A stretch of 6,305 nucleotides of DNA from Gemmatimonadota bacterium (GTDB lineage Bacteria; Gemmatimonadota; Gemmatimonadetes; Gemmatimonadales; Gemmatimonadaceae), in assembly GCA_003222065.1 (NCBI GenBank), contig QHUV01000323.1:1-6305 (forward strand). The letters run 5' to 3'. The notes beneath the pieces were generated by a model. That model had not been told where the DNA came from. It did not search any database and worked only from the letters and a program-made list of their open reading frames with translations. The position numbers and the translations under genes are program-made. Positions 1-5,609 of this stretch are shown here, piece by piece. Each line of letters starts with the position of its first letter. Position 1 is the stretch's first letter.

Positions 1-864
1 ACGCACCAGGTAAGCGGCTATGAGTTGTACGCGGTGGACTTCGGCTCCTCCGCGGACAAGGTGTTCGCCTCTCTCGCAAGGCACCCGTACGTCGCTGGAG
101 AGTTCGTGTGGTCCGGCTTCGATTACGTCGGGGAGCCGACTCCCTACTACACGTCGCGCAGCTCGTATTCTGGAATCGTCGACCTGGCCGGGTTCAAGAA
201 AGACCGCTTCTACCTGTATCAGGCGCACTGGCGTCCTGGCTTCCCGATGGCGCATATCCTCCCGCACTGGACGTGGGCCGAACGCGTGGGCCAAATCACG
301 CCGGTGCACATCTTCACGTCTGGCGACGAGGCGGAGTTGTTCCTCAACGGCAAGTCGCTGGGCCGCAAGAAAAAGGGGCTGTTCGAGTACCGGCTCCGGT
401 GGGACTCGGTCCGCTACGAGCCAGGCAAGCTGGAGGCGGTGGCCTACCGGAACGGCGGCCGGTGGGCCACCGATGTGGTGAAGACGGCGGGGCCGCCGCA
501 GCAGCTCGAGGCGCGGCCGGACCGCGCCGTGATCCGCGCCGATGGCCGCGACCTCGCATTCGTCACCGTGCGTGTCGCCGACGCGAGCGGCGTGACGGCG
601 CCGCGGGCGGACAACGTGATCCGATTTGCCGTCGAGGGGCCGGGTGAGATCGTGGCCACCGATAACGGAGACCCGACGAGCTTCGTGCCGTTTTCCTCAC
701 ATGAACGACGAGCGTTCAACGGGCTGTGTCTCGTGATCGTACGAGCGAAACGGGGACAGGCGGGGCCGATCGTACTCACCGCGTCGAGCGACGGTCTCCG
801 GATGGGACGACCCTCATCACCGTCATCTCCGGGGGAGCATGAGCCGAGGGAACCGGCGCTATGA
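1..864 (+). CDS. GH2 beta-galactosidase-like protein, C-terminal part
   Basis: The reading frame is open from base 1, so the 5' end lies outside the window and 287 residues are visible. Residues 33-46 (GEFVWSGFDYVGEP) are the end of a GH2 TIM barrel. Residues about 88-160, with the ELFLNGKSLGRKKKG segment, look like a DUF4982-type beta-sandwich. Residues about 165-275 (VRVADASGV...IRFAVEGPGEIVATDNGDP) look like the extra C-terminal Ig-like domain of these enzymes. The catalytic glutamates lie upstream and cannot be seen. The family hydrolyses terminal beta-galactosides, and relatives with other specificities exist; most are secreted. The annotated last 22 residues (about 266-287, low complexity, PSSPSSPGEHEPREPAL) are unlike the family, and another frame gives a proper ending at 842, so the true stop is probably 840-842. 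The GH2 family call is firm; the substrate is inferred. Confidence 0.88.
   Translation, partial: THQVSGYELYAVDFGSSADKVFASLARHPYVAGEFVWSGFDYVGEPTPYYTSRSSYSGIVDLAGFKKDRFYLYQAHWRPGFPMAHILPHWTWAERVGQITPVHIFTSGDEAELFLNGKSLGRKKKGLFEYRLRWDSVRYEPGKLEAVAYRNGGRWATDVVKTAGPPQQLEARPDRAVIRADGRDLAFVTVRVADASGVTAPRADNVIRFAVEGPGEIVATDNGDPTSFVPFSSHERRAFNGLCLVIVRAKRGQAGPIVLTASSDGLRMGRPSSPSSPGEHEPREPAL
796..842 (+). other. Probable 1-nt frameshift near the GH2 3' end
   Basis: In the open frame, residue D264 is followed by GLRMGRPSSP and low-complexity sequence up to the TGA at 862-864. The frame starting at 798 instead reads PDGTTLITVISGGA and stops at 840-842. Joined after GL, this gives SSDGLPDGTTLITVISGGA, a normal beta-strand ending for this Ig-like domain. 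One missing base in the short C run at 798-799 would explain it. The corrected stop also removes the small overlap with the convergent gene ending at 859. It may be a sequencing or assembly error, or a real mutation of little effect. Confidence 0.65.
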
Positions 865-877
865 CGGATTCGCCGGT
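852..877. terminator. Hairpin between convergent gene ends (weak terminator candidate)
   Basis: ACCGGCG at 852-858 pairs perfectly with CGCCGGT at 871-877 around a 12-nt loop. The loop contains the stop codon of the minus-strand gene (859-861). The position between two converging genes suits a bidirectional terminator. Neither side has a run of T, so intrinsic termination is doubtful and the pairing could be chance in GC-rich DNA. Confidence 0.25.
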
Positions 878-1269
878 ACGGCGACGAGCGTCGTGACGAG
901 GATGACACCCTGCCCATGGCCGACGCCCCAGCGCGCGGACGCCGTTAGGCCGTCGAAGTGTCGGATCGAAGTGATCGTCTGAACGGCGATGTTCTTCAGA
1001 GCGTCCACGCCGCCGACGCGGTTCGCGTTGACGTAGACCACGACTTCCGTCGGCGTTGCAAAACTGTCGGTTCCTTTCGCCCGCAACCAGTTCGAGTGAA
1101 GCGACTCGACGGCCTCGTATGCCGTGGTGAAGTGGTTCTGCTCGATCTGCTCATGCGTGATCAGCTCGCGGTCGACACGTCCGCCTGCCGCGCTGCGCCC
1201 GGCCGTGGTGCAGGCGAAGCTACTGACGAGCGCGAAGAAAACCGCGACCTTTGAGTACGCGAGGCGCAT
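859..1269 (-). CDS. Small predicted lipoprotein, plug-domain-like family
   Basis: This 136-aa protein has an N-terminal export signal: K7, a hydrophobic stretch at 8-19, and C20 in a weak lipobox (SFAC), so a membrane-anchored lipoprotein is likely. The mature part has ITHEQIEQNHFTTAYEAVESLHSNWL at about 37-61, TEVVVYVNANRVGGVDALKNI at about 74-94, and SIRHFDGLTASARWGVGHGQGVILVTT at about 101-127. The last block resembles the end of a TonB-receptor plug domain (a ...GVI.V.T strand), but no barrel follows. I recall similar stand-alone proteins in Gemmatimonadota, of unknown function. I chose the ATG at 1267-1269. A TTG at 1312-1314 would add 15 residues (SARPPNTSSPGPLP...) ahead of the signal peptide and would overlap the candidate -10 box. 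No Shine-Dalgarno is evident. It is transcribed away from the xylanase gene and converges on the GH2 gene. Confidence 0.8.
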   Translation of the reverse strand: MRLAYSKVAVFFALVSSFACTTAGRSAAGGRVDRELITHEQIEQNHFTTAYEAVESLHSNWLRAKGTDSFATPTEVVVYVNANRVGGVDALKNIAVQTITSIRHFDGLTASARWGVGHGQGVILVTTLVAVPANPS

Positions 1270-1313
1270 TGGGAGGGGGCCAGGGCTGGAAGTGTTAGGC
1301 GGCCTTGCGCTCA

Positions 1314-1324
1314 ATCATAATGAT
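1314..1324 (-). promoter_or_regulatory. Palindrome with possible -10 box for the lipoprotein gene
   Basis: ATCATAATGAT (1314-1324) is an odd-centred palindrome with 5-bp arms. Read on the minus strand, 1319-1314 is TATGAT, one mismatch from the sigma70 -10 consensus. It would start transcription near 1307, leaving a leader of about 40 nt before the ATG at 1269. I find no convincing -35 at the right distance. The palindrome could instead be a protein-binding site shared with the divergent promoter. Confidence 0.35.
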
Positions 1325-1405
1325 GACCTTACCACCGGCGGGACAGAGGTTGGCGTCTTGACAGCCCGAATGGTCATCATAAAATCGTATCACCGTGTCA
1401 TCTTA
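1318..1405. repeat. Three copies of a GGTCATCATWA-like element (candidate operators)
   Basis: GGTCATCATAA occurs on the plus strand at 1372-1382, over the promoter spacer and -10. GGTCATCATTA occurs on the minus strand at 1328-1318. A weaker copy, TGTCATCTTA, is at 1396-1405, just after the predicted transcription start. The first two form a 9-bp perfect inverted repeat (ATGATGACC...GGTCATCAT) about 43 bp apart; the first and third plus-strand copies start 24 bp apart. This arrangement suits a regulator binding several sites in a divergent region. The regulator is not shown by the sequence; the GntR protein encoded at 4797-5501 is one candidate, although the motif is not the usual TGGT..ACCA of hexuronate GntR regulators. 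Confidence 0.45.
1358..1385 (+). promoter_or_regulatory. Sigma70-like promoter of the GH10-GH3 gene
   Basis: A perfect -35 hexamer TTGACA (1358-1363), a 16-bp spacer and a -10 hexamer TAAAAT (1380-1385, 5 of 6 matches) lie directly upstream of the xylanase gene. Transcription would start near 1392, giving a leader of about 23 nt. This decides the translation start: the in-frame ATG at 1370 lies inside the promoter spacer, so the ATG at 1415 is the first usable one. A repeated element overlaps the spacer and the first base or so of the -10, which suggests control by a repressor. Confidence 0.7.
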
Positions 1406-1414
1406 TCAATTTTC

Positions 1415-4400
1415 ATGATCGTTTCATCGGCGCGGTTGGCGCTGGTTTTCACCCTGACGAGCACCGCCGGGTGCGCGGGCGTTGCCACGCGCGCCAAGCC
1501 CGAGACCACGACGCTCCGGCATGCGTTCGCGCCCTCGTTCCTCGTCGGCGCGGCAATCAACGGCCGTCAGATCGACGGTAGCGACAGCATTGCCGATGCG
1601 ATCATCGCGCGCCAATTCAACAGCATCTCGCCCGAGAACGTGCTGAAGTGGGCTGTCGTCGAGCCTCAGCCGGGACAATTCAACTTCGGTTCTGCCGACC
1701 GCTACGTCGCCCTTGGCGAGCGATACAAGGCGGTGATCATCGGGCACACGCTCGTCTGGCACAATCAAACGCCGGCATGGGTCTTCGAGAATGCCACGGG
1801 TGCCCCTGTATCGCGCGATTCGCTCATTGCGCACATGCGCTCGCACATCCGCGCCGTGGTCGGGCGCTATAAAGGAAGAATTCACGGTTGGGACGTCGTC
1901 AATGAAGCCGTGAACGAAGATGGCTCGCTGCGCCAATCACCGTGGTTGCGAATCATCGGCCCGGAGTACATCGCGCTGGCATTTCGCTTCGCGCACGAAG
2001 CGGATCCAGCGGCCGAACTGCACTACAACGACTTCGCTGTCGAAGGGTCGGCGAAGCGAGCCGGGATCGTGCGTCTCGTTAGGTCCCTCCGCGCGGACGG
2101 TGTACCGATCACCGCCATCGGCATGCAGGAGCATCAAAAGCTGGACTGGCCGACGATCGGCGCGATCGATTCCGCGATCGTCGATCTCGCGGCCACAGGC
2201 ATGAAGCTCATGGTCACGGAGCTCGACGTCGACGTGCTGCCGAGCAATCGCGGACAACGCACGGAGGCAATCGAGCAGCAGCTGATGCGCACAGGAGCGC
2301 CAGATCCATATCATGACGGCCTTCCGGATTCAGTGCAGCAGGCGTTGGCTCGACGCTACGGCGAGATCGTGCGTGTGTATCTCGCGCATCGTGACGTGAT
2401 CACCCGAATGACGTTCTGGGGCGTCGACGACGGTGACTCCTGGTTGAACAATTTTCCCGTTCGCGGGCGGATGAACTATCCGCTGTTATTCGACCGGCGA
2501 GGTCTGCCGAAGGCCGCGTTCGATACGGTGCTCGCGGCGGCGCTCGCGAGCCGGAGCACCAGCGGTCGTTTTAATTCCGCCTCCGCGCCGCGGTGGTTCC
2601 GGGTTGGCATTGGCAGAATCGAACGGCCACAGGATGACCACGATGCACGGGGCGAAGCCGAATTCGTCAACGCCATCCAGCGATGGGTTCGTGACAGCAC
2701 GCGGCTCGGCATTCCTGTGTTGTTCAACGAGGAAGCGCTGCATGGTCTCGAAGCGGCCGGGGCGACGAGCTTTCCGCAGGCCATTGCGCTGGCGAGTACC
2801 TGGAACACCGACTTGGTGCAACGTGTCTTCACGGCCGCGGCCGCCGAAGCGCGCGCTCGCGGTGTAGGTCAGGTGCTCGCACCGGTCGTCGATATCGCAC
2901 GGGAGCCGCGGTGGGGACGCTACGAGGAGACGTACGGCGAGGATCCCTATCTCACGGCGCGTATGGGAGTGGCGGCGGTACGCGGATTTCAGGGCACTGA
3001 TTCTTTGATCGGTCCACAGCACGTCTTCGCCACGCTCAAACACATGACTGGACATTCCCAGCCCGAGTCGGGGACGAATGTCGGTCCCGCGTCGGTTGGC
3101 GAGCGGACGCTGCGTGACATGTTCCTCTATCCATTCGAGGTTGCAATCAAGGAAGGAGGAGCGCGCAGCGTGATGCCGTCGTACAACGAGATCGACGGCA
3201 TCCCCTCACACGCGAATCGCTGGATGCTGCGCGACGTCCTGCGCGGCGAGTGGGGATTCGACGGCACGATAGTGTCCGATTGGTTTGCGATTCAGCAGTT
3301 ACTCGATCGACATCATGTCGTCGTCGACCCCAAAGAGGCGGCGCGGCGCGCGCTCGACGCCGGCGTGGACATCGAGCTGCCAGATCCCGGCCCGTATGCC
3401 ACTCTCGTTGATCAGGTTCAGCGGCGTGCCGTGTCGATTGCAGCAATTGACGCCGCAGTGCGTCGGCTGTTGCGCGCGAAATTCATGCTCGGTCTATTCG
3501 AGCATCCATTCGTCGACGTCGCGGCTGCCGAGCGCATCTCAGGCGCCGAGAGCACCCGACCGCTGGCACTCGAGGCGGCGCGCCAGGCGATCGTGTTGCT
3601 CAAGAATGACGGGAATCTGTTGCCACTGCGCGCCGGCGCGTACTCGCGTATCGCTGTCATCGGACCGCATGCCGCCGAGGTGCTGCTTGGAGGATATTCC
3701 GGAACCCCCCCACACGTCGTCAGCATTCCCGACGGGATCAAAGCGAAGCTTCAGGGCGCGGGCACGGTGCAGTACGCAGAAGGCGTCCGCATCACCGAGG
3801 ACTCGGTGTTCACGCGAGAGCCGCAGCCGCACAGCGGAGGCACGCTCTCCCAGTTCCGGAGCGGCGCCGATCGTGTCGTGCCTGCGGATTCGGCGTCGAA
3901 CGCGCGTCGCATCAGCGAGGCGGTGGCACTCGCTCGCCAGAGTGATCTCGTGATTCTCGTGCTCGGCGACAATGAGCAAACCGCTCGCGAGGCCTACGCC
4001 GAGGAACATCTGGGCGATCGCTCGTCGCTCGGACTGCCTGGAATGCAGGAGGCGCTGGCGCTGCAAATCGCCGCCACGGGGAAGCCGGTCGTGCTGCTCT
4101 TGATCAACGGCCGCCCGGCCTCGATTCCGAACCTCGTGGCCAAGATTCCCGCAATACTCGAGGGCTGGTATCTCGGCCAGGAAACTGGAACCGCCGTGGC
4201 GGATGTTTTGTTCGGCGATGTGAATCCTGGCGGGAAGATGCCCGTAACCGTTGCGCGCGATGTCGGACAGCTTCCGGTCTTTTACAACTACAAGCCGACG
4301 GCGCGCCGCGGTTACGTGCTCGATACGATTGCCCCGCTCTTTCCCTTTGGATTCGGGCTCTCCTACACAACCTTCGTCTATTCAAATCTCCGCCTAACGA

Positions 4401-4747
4401 CGACGCACATCCAGCCAACCGGAACGGCGTCGGTGACGGTCGACGTACGAAATACCGGCGCGCGAAAGGGTGATGAGGTGGTGCAGCTGTACATTCGCGA
4501 CGAAGTCAGTGCGGCCGCCCGTCCGGTCAAGGAGCTCCGCGGCTTTCAGCGGATCACGCTGGATCCTGGCGAGACGCGCAGGGTGCGCTTCGATATCTCT
4601 CCCGATCAGCTTTCATATCATGGGCTCGACATGAAACGCGTCGTGGAACCCGGAGAATTTCAACTCATGGTTGGCGGCAGTTCGGTCGATGTCCAATCGA
4701 TCGCGTTGACCGTCGATCCCGTTACGGTGGTGCCGCGCCGGCGGTAG
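1415..4747 (+). CDS. GH10 endo-xylanase fused to N-truncated GH3 beta-xylosidase
   Basis: This 1110-aa protein has two catalytic modules. Residues 1-20 are an export signal with a lipobox-like TAGC (C20). Residues about 34-376 are a full-length GH10: HTLVWHNQTPAW, acid/base E164 in WDVVNEA, nucleophile E269 in TELD, and the closing SWLNNFPVRGR...PLLFDR. Residues from about 384 are GH3: RLGIPVLFNEEALHG, RWGRYEETYGEDPY, K542-H543, nucleophile D622 in VSDW, then the alpha/beta domain (NEQTAREAY...HLGDRSSLGLPG, containing the acid/base glutamate, which I cannot assign exactly), and a terminal FnIII-like domain. The GH3 part lacks its own signal peptide and the MTLEEK-type start of its barrel, roughly 45-60 family residues, so its folding is uncertain. 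GH10 cuts the xylan backbone; GH3 relatives release xylose or glucose from non-reducing ends. I chose ATG 1415 because the promoter lies at 1358-1385; no Shine-Dalgarno is visible. A double stop (TAGTAG) ends it. Confidence 0.88.
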   Translation: MIVSSARLALVFTLTSTAGCAGVATRAKPETTTLRHAFAPSFLVGAAINGRQIDGSDSIADAIIARQFNSISPENVLKWAVVEPQPGQFNFGSADRYVALGERYKAVIIGHTLVWHNQTPAWVFENATGAPVSRDSLIAHMRSHIRAVVGRYKGRIHGWDVVNEAVNEDGSLRQSPWLRIIGPEYIALAFRFAHEADPAAELHYNDFAVEGSAKRAGIVRLVRSLRADGVPITAIGMQEHQKLDWPTIGAIDSAIVDLAATGMKLMVTELDVDVLPSNRGQRTEAIEQQLMRTGAPDPYHDGLPDSVQQALARRYGEIVRVYLAHRDVITRMTFWGVDDGDSWLNNFPVRGRMNYPLLFDRRGLPKAAFDTVLAAALASRSTSGRFNSASAPRWFRVGIGRIERPQDDHDARGEAEFVNAIQRWVRDSTRLGIPVLFNEEALHGLEAAGATSFPQAIALASTWNTDLVQRVFTAAAAEARARGVGQVLAPVVDIAREPRWGRYEETYGEDPYLTARMGVAAVRGFQGTDSLIGPQHVFATLKHMTGHSQPESGTNVGPASVGERTLRDMFLYPFEVAIKEGGARSVMPSYNEIDGIPSHANRWMLRDVLRGEWGFDGTIVSDWFAIQQLLDRHHVVVDPKEAARRALDAGVDIELPDPGPYATLVDQVQRRAVSIAAIDAAVRRLLRAKFMLGLFEHPFVDVAAAERISGAESTRPLALEAARQAIVLLKNDGNLLPLRAGAYSRIAVIGPHAAEVLLGGYSGTPPHVVSIPDGIKAKLQGAGTVQYAEGVRITEDSVFTREPQPHSGGTLSQFRSGADRVVPADSASNARRISEAVALARQSDLVILVLGDNEQTAREAYAEEHLGDRSSLGLPGMQEALALQIAATGKPVVLLLINGRPASIPNLVAKIPAILEGWYLGQETGTAVADVLFGDVNPGGKMPVTVARDVGQLPVFYNYKPTARRGYVLDTIAPLFPFGFGLSYTTFVYSNLRLTTTHIQPTGTASVTVDVRNTGARKGDEVVQLYIRDEVSAAARPVKELRGFQRITLDPGETRRVRFDISPDQLSYHGLDMKRVVEPGEFQLMVGGSSVDVQSIALTVDPVTVVPRRR
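2540..2575 (+). other. Fusion junction between GH10 and GH3 modules
   Basis: GH10 similarity fades after KAAFDTVLAAA (residue 376). GH3 similarity begins with GRFNSASAPRWFRVGIGRIERP from residue 384, a segment that in related GH3 enzymes follows the first helix and strand of the barrel. Only about 7 residues (LASRSTS) lie between, far shorter than a normal interdomain linker. There is no stop, leader or second signal peptide. This looks like the scar of a deletion that removed the GH10 stop, the intergenic region and the 5' end of a separate GH3 gene, by chance in frame. Confidence 0.6.
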
Positions 4748-4756
4748 TAGGTTGCT

Positions 4757-4779
4757 GTTTGCCTTGCCGTGAGGCGAAC
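4757..4779 (+). other. Hairpin in the gap before the gntR gene
   Basis: GTTTGCCT (4757-4764) and AGGCGAAC (4772-4779) form an 8-bp stem with one G-U pair and a 7-nt loop, in the 49-bp gap between the fusion stop and the gntR start. No T run follows, so it is not a clear terminator. It could stabilise or process the upstream message and lower read-through into gntR. No promoter is evident in this gap. Confidence 0.3.
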
Positions 4780-4785
4780 CATTCC

Positions 4786-4790
4786 GAGGT
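4786..4790 (+). promoter_or_regulatory. Ribosome binding site of gntR-type gene
   Basis: GAGGT lies 6 nt before the ATG at 4797 and supports that start. It is the only clear Shine-Dalgarno in the window; the other gene starts lack one. Confidence 0.65.
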
Positions 4791-4796
4791 CATCTG

Positions 4797-5501
4797 ATGA
4801 AGCCAGTCGTTCGTGAAAGTCTGGTCGACCGTTTGGCAGGCGAAATTCGCTCCTCGATCAATGGGGGCGATTACGCGCTCGGGCAACGCCTGCCGACGAT
4901 CATGGAAATGGCACGTCGTTTTCGCGTCGGTCATCCAACCGTGCGCGAAGCGCTGAAGAAGCTCGAAGCGGTTGGCGTCGTCGAGATCCGACACGGATCG
5001 GGCGTCTATGTCAGCCGCACGCGAGATGTCCTCATGGTCGCGAGCGACTACGGCGGAAAGGTGACGAAGAAGCTGCTCCTCGATCTCATTCAAGCCCGGA
5101 CGCCGATCGAGATGCAATCGGTGGCGCTGGCGACGAAGAATGCGACCGCCGACGACTTCGGGGAAATGCGGCGGCTGCTGACGACCGCTGGTGAGAACCT
5201 CGATAACGACGCAGTTTTGAACTCGGTAAACATGGCGTTCCACCGCCAGATCGCGGCGGCGTCGGGCAATACGGTCATCGCGCAAGTCCTCGATGTGATG
5301 CAGAGTCTATTCACGGATGAGCAGCGGCTCATTCTTGGCATCTTCGGCTCACGGAAGCGAGATCATGATGAGCACCTGTCAATCTTCGCCGCCCTGGAAC
5401 AGCGGCGAGAAAAGCTCGCTACGCTGCGTATGCGCCAGCATCTCGAAGGCGTCGCGGCCGCGATTCAGCGATGGGATCCGCAACACCATCCGGTGCCGTA
5501 G
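4797..5501 (+). CDS. GntR-family transcriptional regulator, FadR/FCD subfamily
   Basis: This is a 234-aa cytoplasmic DNA-binding regulator of normal family length. Residues about 5-73 are the winged helix-turn-helix: LPTIMEMARRFRVGHPTVREALKKLEAVG followed by the wing EIRHGSGVYV. Residues about 92-226 are an all-helical FCD ligand domain, with R101 and E105 and probable metal or ligand residues N145, H149, H193 and H215. The usual Asp of the first site is Asn here, a common variation. FCD regulators sense small organic acids or sugar acids and usually repress catabolic genes. The gene follows the GH10-GH3 gene by 49 bp with no promoter of its own evident, so cotranscription is likely. Its stop codon touches the ATG of the following GH3 gene. 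This position suggests a local regulator of xylan or sugar-acid use; the ligand and operator are unknown. Confidence 0.9.
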   Translation: MKPVVRESLVDRLAGEIRSSINGGDYALGQRLPTIMEMARRFRVGHPTVREALKKLEAVGVVEIRHGSGVYVSRTRDVLMVASDYGGKVTKKLLLDLIQARTPIEMQSVALATKNATADDFGEMRRLLTTAGENLDNDAVLNSVNMAFHRQIAAASGNTVIAQVLDVMQSLFTDEQRLILGIFGSRKRDHDEHLSIFAALEQRREKLATLRMRQHLEGVAAAIQRWDPQHHPVP

Positions 5502-5609
5502 ATGCTGGTGCAGCTGGCCGCTGCTGGCCGTCGTCGCAACGCTGACACTTGGCGTACCCGTCCGCGCACAGCAGCGACCACTCTACCTCGATGAATCACT
5601 GACCTTGCG
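5502..5609 (+). pseudogene. Detached 5' end (signal peptide) of second GH3 gene
   Basis: The ATG at 5502-5504 directly follows the gntR stop. In its own frame it soon meets a TGA at 5592-5594 and codes an arginine-rich nonsense peptide. The frame starting at 5506 instead reads WCSWPLLAVVATLTLGVPVRAQ and then QRPLYLDESLT, a typical signal peptide with an A-Q cleavage end and the first residues of a secreted GH3. That frame has no start codon nearby, so a 1-nt change probably separates the start from the signal peptide. At about 5595-5605 the GH3 similarity switches to the frame of the enzyme body. The 5' end therefore appears broken at two places. Confidence 0.6.

Noticed and set aside
444..917. 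157-codon minus-strand ORF opposite the GH2 gene
   Set aside because: It overlaps conserved GH2 sequence and the real lipoprotein gene, with no domain and no start signal.
1270..1314. TTG start at 1314 for the minus-strand lipoprotein gene
   Set aside because: It would place 15 polar, Pro/Ser-rich residues ahead of a good signal peptide and overlap the candidate -10 box.
1124..1414. N-terminal extension of the xylanase gene to an upstream ATG at 1124 (or 1370)
   Set aside because: The extension lies antisense to the lipoprotein gene and crosses the promoter at 1358-1385. The protein segment shows no domain, and the signal peptide begins at 1415.
2486..3055. 189-codon minus-strand ORF opposite the GH3 module
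   Set aside because: It is antisense to well-conserved GH3 motifs; long shadow frames are common in GC-rich DNA, and the product is Arg-rich with no recognisable domain.
3285..3953. 222-codon plus-strand ORF inside the fusion gene
   Set aside because: Ser/Arg/Cys-rich translation out of frame with the conserved GH3 sequence, typical of a shadow frame.
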